Below are positions 33,145 to 42,712 of a stretch of 43,269 bases of DNA, piece by piece. Positions within the stretch are counted from its first letter, which is position 1; each line of letters begins with the position of its first letter. Below the pieces are notes generated by a model. That model searched no databases. It was not told the origin of the DNA and saw only the letters and a program-made list of their open reading frames with translations. This DNA is from Branchiostoma floridae. Its lineage: Eukaryota; Chordata; Leptocardii; Amphioxiformes; Branchiostomatidae. The position numbers were made by a program, and so were the translations under genes. The stretch spans positions 6,805,292 to 6,848,560 of the forward strand of contig NC_049988.1 in assembly GCF_000003815.2 (NCBI RefSeq), written 5' to 3'.

Positions 33145-33425
33145 CTTCACTAGTGTTTGTGTGTATGTCTGTGTGTCAACAAGATAACTGAATGAATTGG
33201 TTTTATACTTGGTGTGTCGGTGGGGGGGTGTGACGAAAGCTAGAAATGATTGGATTTTGGGAGAAGAACTTCTGATTTTGATATCTGGCGTTCTTAACAA
33301 GCTATGGTCACGATTTTGGGGGTTTAGATTGGATTGTGATTGTGACTGGAAAGAAGTGACGTGAGTTTGGGCCCCCTGGCAACTACATTGGAAATTGCAG
33401 GGGCAATTTTTGAAAAGCATTCCGG
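33145..33425 (+). repeat. Hairpin-headed dispersed repeat, copy 6 (diverged)
   Basis: A GTGTTTGTGTGTATG tract is followed by AACAAGATAACTGAATG, ATGATTGGATTTTGG, TTTTGATATCTGG, CAAGCTATGGTCACGATTTTGGG, GAAAGAAGTGACGTGAGTTTGGGCCCCCTGGC, then CATTGGAAATTGCAGG. The tail resembles copy 2 (AAGAAGTAACGTAAGTTTG) and copy 1. It begins about 80 bp after exon 3. Confidence 0.7.
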
Positions 33426-33689
33426 AGAGGATAACTCGATATAGGAATAAGGATTTTCATGTTTTTTTTTCTATCTGGGTAGCTTTGACATAATGAAATA
33501 GAAATTATGCAAATTATGAGGTTACTTGCATACACAATAAGAACATTCATAACAGTTTTTCAATGTCTAGTCCTGGACATGATATGGTCTTGGCATTTGG
33601 ATGGCGGTTAGCTTTCTAATCTCCAAGCAGATCCTACGGTAGCATAAGATAGTATCCAAAGCTGCCAGAGGAGTGAAGTCGGCGAGTGG

Positions 33690-33960
33690 CTGATGACTCC
33701 CTTTGGCCATCTATACTTGCACCAGTGCATGTTGACCCCAGATAGTATTTCCAGCCCTGCTTCTACCATTACAGTCATGGCTACCTCACTATGGTCACTT
33801 CTAAGCGTACAACAAAATCGACATATTTTCCAATTTTTGGTCCTGTTGACTTCATCTCCTGAGGGAAAAAATTCTTGTGTTTCAAAAGCAGGTAAACATT
33901 AGTAAACGCGCTGATGTCATCCATAAACTTTACATACGATGGCCTAAAGAAGAAAAACTT
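33690..33960. mobile_element. Fragment of the 31-bp-inverted-end element family
   Basis: It contains GTCATGGCTACCTCACTATGGTCACTTCTA, like the CATGACTACCTCACTAGTGCCACTTCT segment at 41240, and the family's right end CTGATGTCATCCATAAACTTTACATACGATGGCCTAAAG at 33911-33950. The matching left end is not seen, so this looks like a decayed or truncated copy. Confidence 0.6.
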
Positions 33961-34640
33961 TCTAAAACACGCTATTGTATGCAGTGTCGCCAGGCGCTAG
34001 GCTGGCGCCGTAGGTACTAAACTGTCGCTCTTCTTCACAGCACGTGGTGAACTCTCCGGAATACATTTTGACGCTGTATTCATCCATAATGGATGTGGTA
34101 ATCAAGTCTTTCAGACACGGGTATTAAGCGCGTATTAACGTTAATCTTTAGATCGTGGGTAATCTTGGTGACTATTAATCATATCTTATTAATCATACCG
34201 TAATAAATCATAATGTCAATCAATGCATTCGGCGTCGATCTTAGTAATACATCAAGCGAAAATGTTAAGTCGTCCGCGGATAAGATCTTAAGGGAGCATT
34301 TGAGTCGTTTGCTATATAACTTAAGCAAGGAAATCATACTTACACTACGACGTTGAAAATTCGCTGTGCTTTTGAGATTGTATTTCATTTAATTTGCGTA
34401 GATCGTATTTAGCAATACATGTACTTCAAGCGAAAACGTCAAGTCAAGCGCGCATCTTGGAGAAAATCTTATGGGAGCATCAGTGTCATTTGCTTCAAGT
34501 AAAGAAATCATAGTTACATTTTTGCGTTGAAGATTCACTGAGTACTTTTTAGATTGAATTTTTCATTGGCGCGCTGAGTATATGAGTAATATGTGTAATG
34601 GTATTTGGATAGTACCCAAGATATTCTTCTAGAAAGAACT

Positions 34641-35385
34641 TCAAGGTTACGGTTAATAACAACCTGTCCGTATCTGAACCCATTTCTACGCCTTATCCAG
34701 CTAAAGCTTTAATGTCATCCCAAATTGATCTCCATCGCTAAGTTATAAAGTTTTTTTTTTTTTTCTATTTTGCTTTTGGACAGACGAGGACAATATGGCA
34801 CTGAACTCAAGTTTTGGTAACTTATATTAACAGTGCCATATGCACGGTACAGACAGAAGGTACCCATTTTTACACCTGGGTGAAGTGAGGAAGGTCGTGT
34901 AAAGTGCCTTTCCCAAGGGCACAACGTCGGGGGCACGGCGGGGATCGAACTCAGAACCTCTAGGTTCCGAGCCGAACGCTCTATCAGTTACGCCACGCCC
35001 GACGGCACAAACGTTATAAAGTTGTTATCTCGAGCTCACTGCACTTGGGGCACCGATGCGGCACAGCGGGGTTCGAAGGGGTTCGAAGGATACTCAACGA
35101 ATTTCAGAGATAAAGAAGAATTTTTCTTACGTTTTGTGTATTTTGTTGTCTCCCAACTCATAATTGTACGTTTTACACAATATCTAGATTATTCTTAAAA
35201 ATCGGCGAAAATAACACAACAGTGTGAAAGTGAACGAACCCCGCAATGCCGCACCGGTGCCCCAAGTGTAGTGAGATACTAACTTTATAACGTAGCGATG
35301 GATACCAAGTTGAGACGAGATTAAAACGTTAGCTGTATAATGCGCAGAAAAGGGTTCAGATAGGGACAGGGTATATCAACCTTGA
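34641..35385. mobile_element. Fold-back element, ~150-bp arms, interrupted by a SINE
   Basis: Left arm: 34641-34752 continuing after the SINE at 35024-35075. Right arm: 35235-35385. Arms share CAAGGTT, CCTGTCC, TATCTGAACCC, CAGCTAA, TTTAAT, TCCATCGCTA, GTTATAAAGTT, then TATCTC, CACTGCACTTGGGGCACC and GCGGGGTTCG as inverted counterparts, nearly gap-free apart from the SINE and a 9-bp and a 4-bp difference. The inner ~50 bp of each arm equals the ends of the MITEs at 11620 and 39682, so those may be shorter relatives or this may be a MITE inside a larger inverted repeat. No ORF is present. Confidence 0.85.
34753..35012 (-). mobile_element. Full-length tRNA-headed SINE (~260 bp) with target-site duplication
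   Basis: On the minus strand it reads GTGGCGTAACTGATAGAGCG (box A region), GGTTCTGAGTTCGATCCC (box B), a unique body (CACTTTACACGA, TTCACCCAGGTGTAAAAATG, CAAAACTTGAGTTCAGTGCC) and a poly(A) tail (T run at 34751-34764). GTTATAAAGTT flanks it at 34742-34752 and 35013-35023: an 11-bp target-site duplication. It sits inside the left arm of the fold-back element. A second copy is at 37860-38130 on the + strand. Confidence 0.93.
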
Positions 35386-35589
35386 CACGTGCGAGAGCAT
35401 GCCATTCAGCAATCGGTCCCCGAGAGTCGATTAACCCCCAACCTTTAGGAGACGCTACTTACCTTGGTCGCATACCTGGCATTTTTGCGGCGATAGTACA
35501 AGGTACCGATGGGTATACACTTTCTCTTCTTAGTGTGTTGATGGTGAGAGAGAAAGTGTAGTCTCAAAGACAGGGGTGTTGACCGGGCA

Positions 35590-35915
35590 TTTTACCTTCG
35601 CCAGGAAGGTTATGCTTTTAGGTGCCGTCTGTGAATGTTTCTGTATATGCCAGTTTGTGAACAGCATAACTCGACAAGCTGTGAATAGATCATTATACTA
35701 TCAGGAAGGTATGGCGCGCGGGAAAAAAGGCAATTTCGACAATGGTCCCCCTAGCGGCTTTCTAAGGCATTGCAGCGGAACTTCCGTCTTTGATATCCCA
35801 TGTTCTAGACATGCCGTGGTCGTTATTTTAAGTAGTGGTAGATAATTCATGGGGCAGAGATTAAGTGATACAAGTTTGCCCCCTAGCGGATATATTTGAT
35901 CTGCAGGGCCAATTT
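35590..35915 (+). repeat. Hairpin-headed dispersed repeat, copy 7
   Basis: Head ACCTTCGCCAGGAAGGT has a 5-bp stem (ACCTT with AAGGT). Then GTTTGTGAACAGCATAACTCG, CCCCCTAGCGGC, CATTGCAGCGGAAC, TTTGATATCCC, GACATGCCGTGGTCGTTATT, GGGGCAGAGATTAAG and TTGCCCCCTAGCGG. It is the most complete copy with the short-stem head. The frame at 35576-35845 across it is not a gene. Confidence 0.85.
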
Positions 35916-36636
35916 TGTTTCAAACTTTGGACGAGAATAAATCAAGCAGGCGTTGACGGTTTGTCACATACCGAATTGTTATGACAGTCCATCCATACCT
36001 TCTTAAGGTCTGTTTTCAACCAAATACATACAAAATATACATACTAACGCTACAAAAACATAACCTTCTCGGTGAAGATAGAAAGGGCAAGAAGTCTACA
36101 TGTGCTAGTTTTCAATGCTACAGAATGTACACTTACAAGCATTCTAAACCCGCACTACAAGTCTGTTTATCATCTGTCAGTAATAACATGTTCTTTGGCA
36201 CATTCGACTCCGGTATTTGTTGACATTCTGTCAACCCGACGGCTTTCCTTGTAGTCCTAAAACAAACATCTATTCCATCAACGGAAAACCCTTATAAGCT
36301 ACAGTTTGTCCAGCGTTCTTCTTGTAAAAATACGTTGGTAAGCTGACACTCACATAAAGAATGGGCCGGCGTCTTGCAAATTACATTTCGGTGTACATAA
36401 CGTTAATGAAGCGCGGCAGCATACAAGGTTGTTAGGGGTGGTCTGTATAATTAGCGGCGACAAGGTAAGATTAATGGGCGTGAAAAATAGTCCATGACGG
36501 GGGCGCTCCCTTGTCAACTCTTGTTTCTTCACGGTCAAAGAGGATCTTTTCCGCAAACATCCCTTTTCGTCACTTTTACGCATACTTTTATTTGCTTTTG
36601 GGTGGTCTATGAAACGCAATCTTTCCATTATTGACA
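35916..36636. other. Intron 3, nothing recognised
   Basis: Several short overlapping frames are present without motifs; no repeat family is identified. Confidence 0.4.
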
Positions 36637-36790
36637 ACTAGGGCTGGGTACGGTGAACCGGTACAAAACCGGTTTTCCTTTTTGGACCGGTCCGGAAAAA
36701 CCTCACCTCACCCTCACCTAGTCCGGAAAAACCGGACCTGAAAAAAATCAGTGGATCCGGATTTTGGAGCGGTTAGAAAATAAACAGATT
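36637..36790. repeat. ACCGGTT-rich dispersed repeat
   Basis: Words AACCGGT, AACCGGTTTT, GGACCGGTCCGGAAAAACC, GTCCGGAAAAACCGGACC and GTGGATCCGG recur within 150 bp, giving multiple short palindromes around CCGG. CTCACCTCACCCTCACCTA interrupts two near-copies of GTCCGGAAAAACC. It resembles an interspersed repeat type seen in many animal genomes, but I cannot name it. Confidence 0.55.
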
Positions 36791-37855
36791 ACTATTATAT
36801 AGGCAAGCGTTGTCGCGTGCTGAGGCTTCCCCGTCCTAGAAAATAACAAGAACGAAGTAGAGAAGAGTTGTTAGTCGTTTTGAAACAAGTTTCTAGCCAA
36901 ACTTTAATATCAAGACAGAATTTTGAAACGCCAGTAGGAGTCAGGCCCAATTCCAACAGGCGGCGTTTGCGCTGCGATAACATCTTTCGATTTTTTCCTC
37001 AGTTTGCTCCGTGATATTTTCATCATGACCTAGCGCCCCAACCCCAATTATCAAAATGACCGTCATTTCTACATGATTTGATAAGGGCCCGGGGTCTTGA
37101 CGACTTGGACCAATCCGGGGTTGAGGAGATGTAATTGACACATCACTCATTTCCTTCCCGGAAGATGAGAGGATCAATTTCAAGCATGTAATCTCCTCAT
37201 TGGCTGAGCGCAGTGATTACATCAAGGGATGCTTTCCTGGAAAAGATTACAACCAGAAATGAAACTTGATCACCCCCACGTCCTCAAAAAGGAGTCAAAA
37301 TCTTTAAGATCCTGATAAATCTTAAGTGCCTCAGGCCATAAGCTACCCCCTGCCTTTAAGATTCATCAATCCGAGGATAACGTAAAAGGACCAATTTCCT
37401 TCGTTTGTGCTGTGAAAGCAATGTGACCCCCCATTGCATCATCTTTCCCTGAGCGCTACACTTTACAGGTCAATCCAAGTCAGCTTATCCATTTTCTATG
37501 AGCCTTAGGCGAGATGCCAACTTACCAACCTTCAAGCACGCATATCTTAATGAATTAAAGATAAGCAGTACGCAGAAGAAAAAAGTCAGTAGAGGACAAA
37601 AACTCAAAAAGCACTTAGACACACTTCTCGTCAAGTTGTTGATAGTGTGACCTTGTGACGGTCGAAGATCAAGGGCAAGGAATTCAGTGAGGAGTAGAGA
37701 AATGATAGAGTGAAGATATCGGCCCAAGAGTACCTTGTTATTATTAGCCTATAAACCTGACGGCCTCAAGAAACGGTCATCACTACATTGTTATTAGTCA
37801 GACTGGCACCATGCATAGCATAATACAATAAACGTTTTTGTTTCCCATCTCTTAT
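36791..37855. other. Intron 3, nothing recognised
   Basis: No exon, RNA or repeat is recognised. Minus-strand frames at 36941-37183 and 37485-37727 show no motifs; the second has a hydrophobic stretch rich in Leu and Phe but no conserved context. Confidence 0.4.
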
Positions 37856-38132
37856 ACATTCGGCTTTCGGCTCAGAATCTAAAGGTCCCGAGTTCGATCC
37901 CCGCTGTGCCCCCGACGCTGTGCCCTTGGGTAAGACACTTTACACGACTTTCCTCACTTCACCCAGGTGTAAAAAATATGGGTATCATAACATGACTTCG
38001 GTTGTGAGGTAAAAGAAAATTCTGTCAGTACTGTGTATGTACCACTCTTATCATAAGTTACAAAACTTGAGTGCAGTGCCACATTATCCTCGTCTGTCCC
38101 AAAGCAAAACATAGAATAAACACTGGCCATTC
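37856..38132 (+). mobile_element. tRNA-headed SINE, second copy (5'-truncated)
   Basis: It starts within the tRNA head (TTCGGCTCAGAATCTAAAGG) and carries box B as GTCCCGAGTTCGATCCC. It then follows the body of the 34753-35012 copy: CTGTGCCCTTGGG, CACTTTACACGACTTTCCTC, TTCACCCAGGTGTAAAAA, AAAACTTGAGTGCAGTGCCA, TCCTCGTCTGTCC and AAAGCAAAACATAGAATAAA. It has a 26-bp insertion after ATGGGTA relative to that copy. Box A is lost. Confidence 0.88.
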
Positions 38133-39035
38133 AGTTCCTACAGCACTTTTTTCAAAGTAGATCGAGCAAAGTGACGACATTTGTACGTACCTAAAAGATA
38201 CTTGAATGTAAGTTCATCTGTGACGGTAGTTAACATAATGATACGATTTTTAAGACTTTATATCCGTATACAATACCTAAAAGATATTTCTTTGTAGCGT
38301 ACGTTTTCCATTTCATATTTACACCTTATTGAAACAAAAATAACAGCTACATCAAATGCTACGATCTGTATCAATACAGATAATGTTGCTATTGAATGAA
38401 GACCTCTACATTACATAAATACCGTATAAGGTCGCAATAAGGGCAGATGCATAATGAATCCACAATGTCGAGCTAATTGTATTCGACTAAGAAAATTCGA
38501 CTTCTAGCTTTGTGACGGTGAAAATGCAGCAGTAGATCAGATAGGTTACTATTTGCGAAATATTTGTAATTTGAAATAAGTAATGGCTAGCAACATAAAT
38601 GGAACAGGTCGGTACACCCAATCTTTTTTTTTCCTAAATACTACCCCCCCCACCTTTTCCAAAGCAACTCGAATCTCCGTCCCATTACATAAGGATTACA
38701 GCACAGCGCCAGTGCATCGCACATCCACTCAATCGTGACGGAATTGAATTCACGGGATTGTAACCATTGACACGTGCAAGAAATCAATTATTACACCGGA
38801 GAGGAACCGTAGCATGAAAAACGCCTTAAACCACCTTAAAAGCTGAAAGTTTCGAGCTATGCCTAAAGTCATCCCACTTAACCTTTTCGTCCGTAAAATT
38901 ATTCTATGCGATGGTAAAAGGTTTCTTACAGGTTTACACCGGTGAACCATAGAAAGTCGTAACCTTTCATACCAAAGCAAATATGATTTGTAAGCTGTGA
39001 TCTTAAGAATTATACACCATGTACCCAAATACCCG
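38133..39035. other. Intron 3, nothing recognised
   Basis: AT-rich DNA with T and C homopolymers near 38620-38652. The 126-codon minus-strand frame at 38750-39130 partly overlaps the following tandem array and shows no domain. Confidence 0.4.
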
Positions 39036-39642
39036 TAAGAGCCTGGTATAATCACATATTGGTAAGCATAGCTATAAGTGTACAGACGTCTACATCTTGA
39101 TCGTAATACGTAATTGTCTGGTATTATCACAGTAAGTAAGGCTATCAGTGTCCCAGACTTACAAAGTCTTGATCCTATATAAGTGTATAGTATTACTACA
39201 GCAAGTAAAAATATCAGTATCCAGCTAGACGTACAAAATCTTAAGGCTATAGAACCCTCCCTCGAAATTGCTGAGCTTGCTAGCCACTAGTAAAGCTGGT
39301 ATTATCACCACGGTAAGCATAGCTATTCGTACGTACACATCTTGATCCTATGTAAGTATCTGGTATTACAACAGCAACTAAATCTATCAGTATCCAAACT
39401 TATAAAGTCTTGAGGCTATAGAACCCTCTCTCGAAATGGCTGAGCTTGCTAGCCACTAGTAAAGCTGGTAATTGAGATATTGGTAAGTATAGCTATTCGT
39501 ACGTACAAATCTTTATCATATATAAGTGTCTGGTATTACCACAGTAAGTAAGTAAGGCTATCAGTGTCCATACTTACAAAATCTTGAGGCTATAGACCCC
39601 TCACCCGAAATCGCTGAGCTTGCTAGCCAGTTGTAAAGATGG
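39036..39642 (+). repeat. Tandem array, ~170-bp period with ~85-bp sub-units
   Basis: GCTGAGCTTGCTAGCCA starts near 39270, 39439 and 39613. Within each unit TGGTATTA..AC, AGTAAG.A..GCTAT and TCTTGA.CCTAT words occur about twice. The left half (39036-39230) has only the sub-unit words, so the array may have grown from an 85-bp unit into a 170-bp higher-order unit. Confidence 0.85.
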
Positions 39643-39675
39643 TGTGTTACGCCGAAGGGCAATTATACCGGCTAT
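39643..39675 (-). repeat. GCCCTTCGGCGTAAC motif, inverted copy
   Basis: Minus strand reads CCGGTATAATTGCCCTTCGGCGTAACAC. It matches 25845-25875 and, more loosely, the hairpin at 19590-19628. Probably the conserved head of a retroelement family. Confidence 0.5.
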
Positions 39676-39681
39676 ATAATA

Positions 39682-39921
39682 GGTGGTATCTCACTGCACC
39701 TGCCGCATCGGGGTGGCACTGCGGGGTTCGTTCATTGCGGCACTATTGTGTTATTTTTGACGATTTTGCATAATTAAGATATTGCGTAGTATGTGAAAGT
39801 ATGACCTAGAAGACAACAAAATACACAAAACGTGAATTCGTTCTTCATCTCTGAAATTCGATGAGAATCTTTCGAACCCCGCAGTGCCGCAACGGTGCTC
39901 GAAGTGCAGTGAGATACCACC
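39682..39921. mobile_element. MITE with long inverted ends (GGTGGTATCTC family), copy 3
   Basis: Starts GGTGGTATCTCACTGCAC and ends GTGCAGTGAGATACCACC, exact 18-bp inverted repeats, with inner arms (GGGGTGGCACTGCGGGGTTCG against CGAACCCCGCAGTGCCGC). TA lies at 39680-39681 and 39922-39923, a TA target duplication. 240 bp, non-coding. The best preserved of the three copies. Confidence 0.92.
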
Positions 39922-40321
39922 TATAGATACTTTTTTATCTATTGAGTGCTTAGCACACTTGGCTTTAGTCCAAAATGAAGTACAAATTCAGCTTGATTTA
40001 TATTCTTTTCGTGCAAACCAGAGCTAGAGGGATTGTGTATTTTACGAGCGAGTACGCTCCTAAGAAGGTCCAGGTGTTCTTGATGGAGCGAGACGGCCTA
40101 TACTTTTAGTACTTAGGCAAATATTGTTTTCTAAGGCCGTCGCATTTTGCGTATCAACAGATAGAGACATTTGGCAAATAGCCATAAAACGTAAGGTAAT
40201 ACCGGGTGGTCTTATACAGAAGAAACATAACAACCATACATCGCACATAATACATTAACAACAATTATGGCTACAGTTGAGATATTTTGTGAATATCATA
40301 GATTAACAGAATACCAGGGTG
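39922..40321. other. Intron 3, nothing recognised
   Basis: No feature was identified in this interval. Confidence 0.4.
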
Positions 40322-40331
40322 ACTAGTAGTG

Positions 40332-40364
<33 letters not shown>
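40322..40364. repeat. (GTA)n trinucleotide microsatellite
   Basis: About twelve GTA units with one early interruption (TAGTAGTGGTAG). Confidence 0.95.
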
Positions 40365-40669
40365 CTGACTAATACATGTAACTAATACATGTGAAATAAT
40401 GAAAGATTTCTGTCAATTGCGTTCATTTTCGATATAGAAAGATAGTTTTACACAACCAGTAGGTACTTACATTGCTTACGTTTCGATGTCTCTCAGACAA
40501 CTTCGTCAGAGCTAACTGTAGTTCTGCTTCTCACCGCCATATGTAGCCGATGTAGGTGGCGCTTTTGCGGTTTAGAAAACAATTCCAAACGTGGCTAAGC
40601 TTGTATCCCCCCTCGTTCATTTTCATACACACAAACGAGACAAATATATACAGCTATGGTGTGAACAAC

Positions 40670-41830
40670 GGAAGTGATCATTATGGTTCCCGGTGAAATA
40701 CCTGATGCATAGTAACGAAAGTAAGAAAAAAATTACAGCAATATAATGTAATAAGCGAATATGAATTTTATGTTAAATTTCTAATATACGTTTGATTGCC
40801 TAGGTTGTCTTCTGCATTGCCTTGTTGCAATTCAATTTATAAAAAAAATAGAAATAGTAGGCGTAGAATCACATGAGATTAGGATGATTTAGGGCAAATA
40901 CCTGGTACACAGAAACGAAAGTAAGCCACAGCAGTTAAATGTTACTATGGACGCCCTGTGTAGACTGCACAAATAATGAAACAGGGAAGGCGACAAAAAA
41001 AAAAGATTGTTACAAAAACAAGGTGGCTGAATTTTCAAAATAGACACCATAAACGTTGTAACAATAAAACATTGAAGTGACGAAACATGGTACCACAGCC
41101 AACAAAGCATTCATTCTTGTATTCTAGTTGTGAACTAGTGTAGTAGAAGTGACACAGTGGTAGACTGGTATCACTAGCCATGTTGGCTCATGACTTCCAC
41201 AGTGGTGACTACCCAACTAGTTTCACTTCTACAACTACAACCATGACTACCTCACTAGTGCCACTTCTGCGAGTACAATCACTAGACTACAACACAACAC
41301 ATTGTCCCATTCCATTACTTTCTCGTTGTGTTAACCATCTGAATCTTCTTTATCTTCTGCAATCAAGCAAAATGTAATTATTGCGCTGACGCCATCCATA
41401 AATTCTGTGGCCTAAGAAATATCACAGTGATATTAACACAACAAGTGAATGTGAATTTTTTTATGTCAAAGTTTGAATGTATGTTTGATGGTACCCAAAA
41501 TCAACATTGCTGTCTGGGTTGTCTTCTGTATTTCCTTTTTGCAATTCGAGAAAATAAAAATAGCAAGCAGACGAGAATCACATGAAATCACGATGCTTCG
41601 GGGCAAATACCTGTTACACAGAAACGCAAGCTAGACTACAGCAGGTAAATTAATACGGATGACATCCTGTACAGACTGCAAAAATAATGAGACAGGGCGA
41701 AAAAAAACAAGATGGTTAATAAACATATTTCCCACCCTATCACTTTATCGTCATGTTGACCATCTCAGAAGAAGAAAAAAAGTCTTTCTTTCTTGAATTA
41801 GCCAAAAATTAATGAGCATCCATTACAAGA
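40670..41830. mobile_element. Inverted-end element family, ~709-bp tandem duplication
   Basis: GGGCAAATACCTGGTACACAG at 40892 recurs at 41601 (offset 709). Before each lies TTGTCTTCTG..TT.CCT..TTGCAATTC and CACATGA.ATCA-like sequence; a third fragment of the head is near 40690. Within the first unit CCACAGCAGTTAAATG (about 40926) and the right end GACGCCATCCATAAATTCTGTGGCC (about 41388-41412) are inverted. GTGACACAGTGG and CACTAGTGCCACTT words lie between. The second unit lacks the middle and ends like the 24610-25090 copy (ATTAATGAGCATCC). Confidence 0.75.
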
Positions 41831-42579
41831 AAATATTAGAAATATTATAGCAATAACGGGCAAGCAGTTCACTGAACTGTCTTTCTTAAGTTTTCCCCAT
41901 TTTCTCGAAAATTCATTATTTGTTTTCCTGAAAATTGAAGAATAACTCGAGAGGCATTAAGCGAAGTTAAAGATGACGACAAATACTGACTTGTATGATG
42001 GTTCTCAATGACAATTTTGATATTCAATTCAGATAAATGTTTCTATTACGGGTAATCTTTTTATGCACGAGTTAGCTAAGTGCAAGGCCAAGAGCCCCTT
42101 TATACCGCACTAAATTACTTACTCCGTGGTTACTACGTAATAAGACTCGACAGCCGAAGGCTGCTTCAAGGTTACGGGTTTCTTGAGTAGGACTAAAACA
42201 TTACCTCTTTTCTCTAAGAACACACGGACTTGATTGTATGGATGGCATCTACTGGAGACCCCCAAACTAATGCGCGAGGACGAAGAAAACATGTGCTGCT
42301 AAACTACAGGACTGAACATCCAGTCCCAGTCTTTGGTTGTCCTATGTTCACCTCCAGTAAGACTGTAAAAGACAATCGTTGCCAATAGAACAATATTTTT
42401 ATTACCATTCTTGTTTTAAGGGAACAAGGGCACAGCAACCCATGCCCTTAAAGGGAAAATGGGGGTATAAAATAACAGGGGTTACGATGGCTGCTTTAGA
42501 ATGAAAGATGGATAGCTAGATAGGTAGGTTTACATGGTATACATGGTATATGTGATTTGGTTTTCTATTTATTTTCTAG
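41831..42579. other. Intron 3, 3' end; nothing recognised
   Basis: Unique-looking sequence ending in a good polypyrimidine tract (GGTTTTCTATTTATTTTCTAG) at the acceptor for exon 4. Confidence 0.5.
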
Positions 42580-42686
42580 AAATGGCGATCAGAGTATGTG
42601 AGAAATCCGGCTTATGGAAGATCAATGCTGAGTCCAACAAGACGTTTGTCAACTACTCGGCTTGCTGGAACGAAGCAGAACCGGAG
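42580..42686 (+). CDS. PTH-receptor-like class B GPCR, exon 4 (hormone-receptor domain, second half)
   Basis: Encodes the end of codon 93 to residue 128. Acceptor TTATTTTCTAG; donor GTAAAT in phase 0. Motifs: R97-V-C99, G103-L-W105, sequons N112-K-T and N117-Y-S, and Cys121, which is the sixth and last disulphide cysteine of the class B1 ectodomain. The run R-x-C-x3-G-x-W…N-x-T-x2-NYS-x-C is laid out as in PTH1R (YRRC…GSW…NRTWANYSEC), and both sequons coincide with glycosylated sites of that receptor. The entry phase (1) at DFNH-E/E is where class B receptor genes commonly break, from memory. Three residues before the exon end, EAEPE gives an acidic linker to the first transmembrane helix, which is not in the window. 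The gene is therefore 3'-incomplete here. Confidence 0.95.
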
Positions 42687-42712
42687 GTAAATAAAGTCAT
42701 TTGTTACAGAAA

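Noticed and set aside
14195-35915. Helitron identity for the hairpin-headed repeat
   Set aside because: Helitron 3' ends have a hairpin followed by CTRR; here the outer side of the hairpin has T/A-rich sequence and no CTRR, so the class stays open.
38750-39130. 126-codon minus-strand frame
   Set aside because: Partly inside a tandem array; composition and content show no domain, and no promoter or exon boundaries are evident.
32959-42686. Calcitonin-receptor or CRF-receptor identity
   Set aside because: Calcitonin receptors share Y.PDF and NxT..NYT but not VVAVPCP..I or DFNH; CRF receptors lack the NxT..NYS layout. PTH-receptor features fit best.
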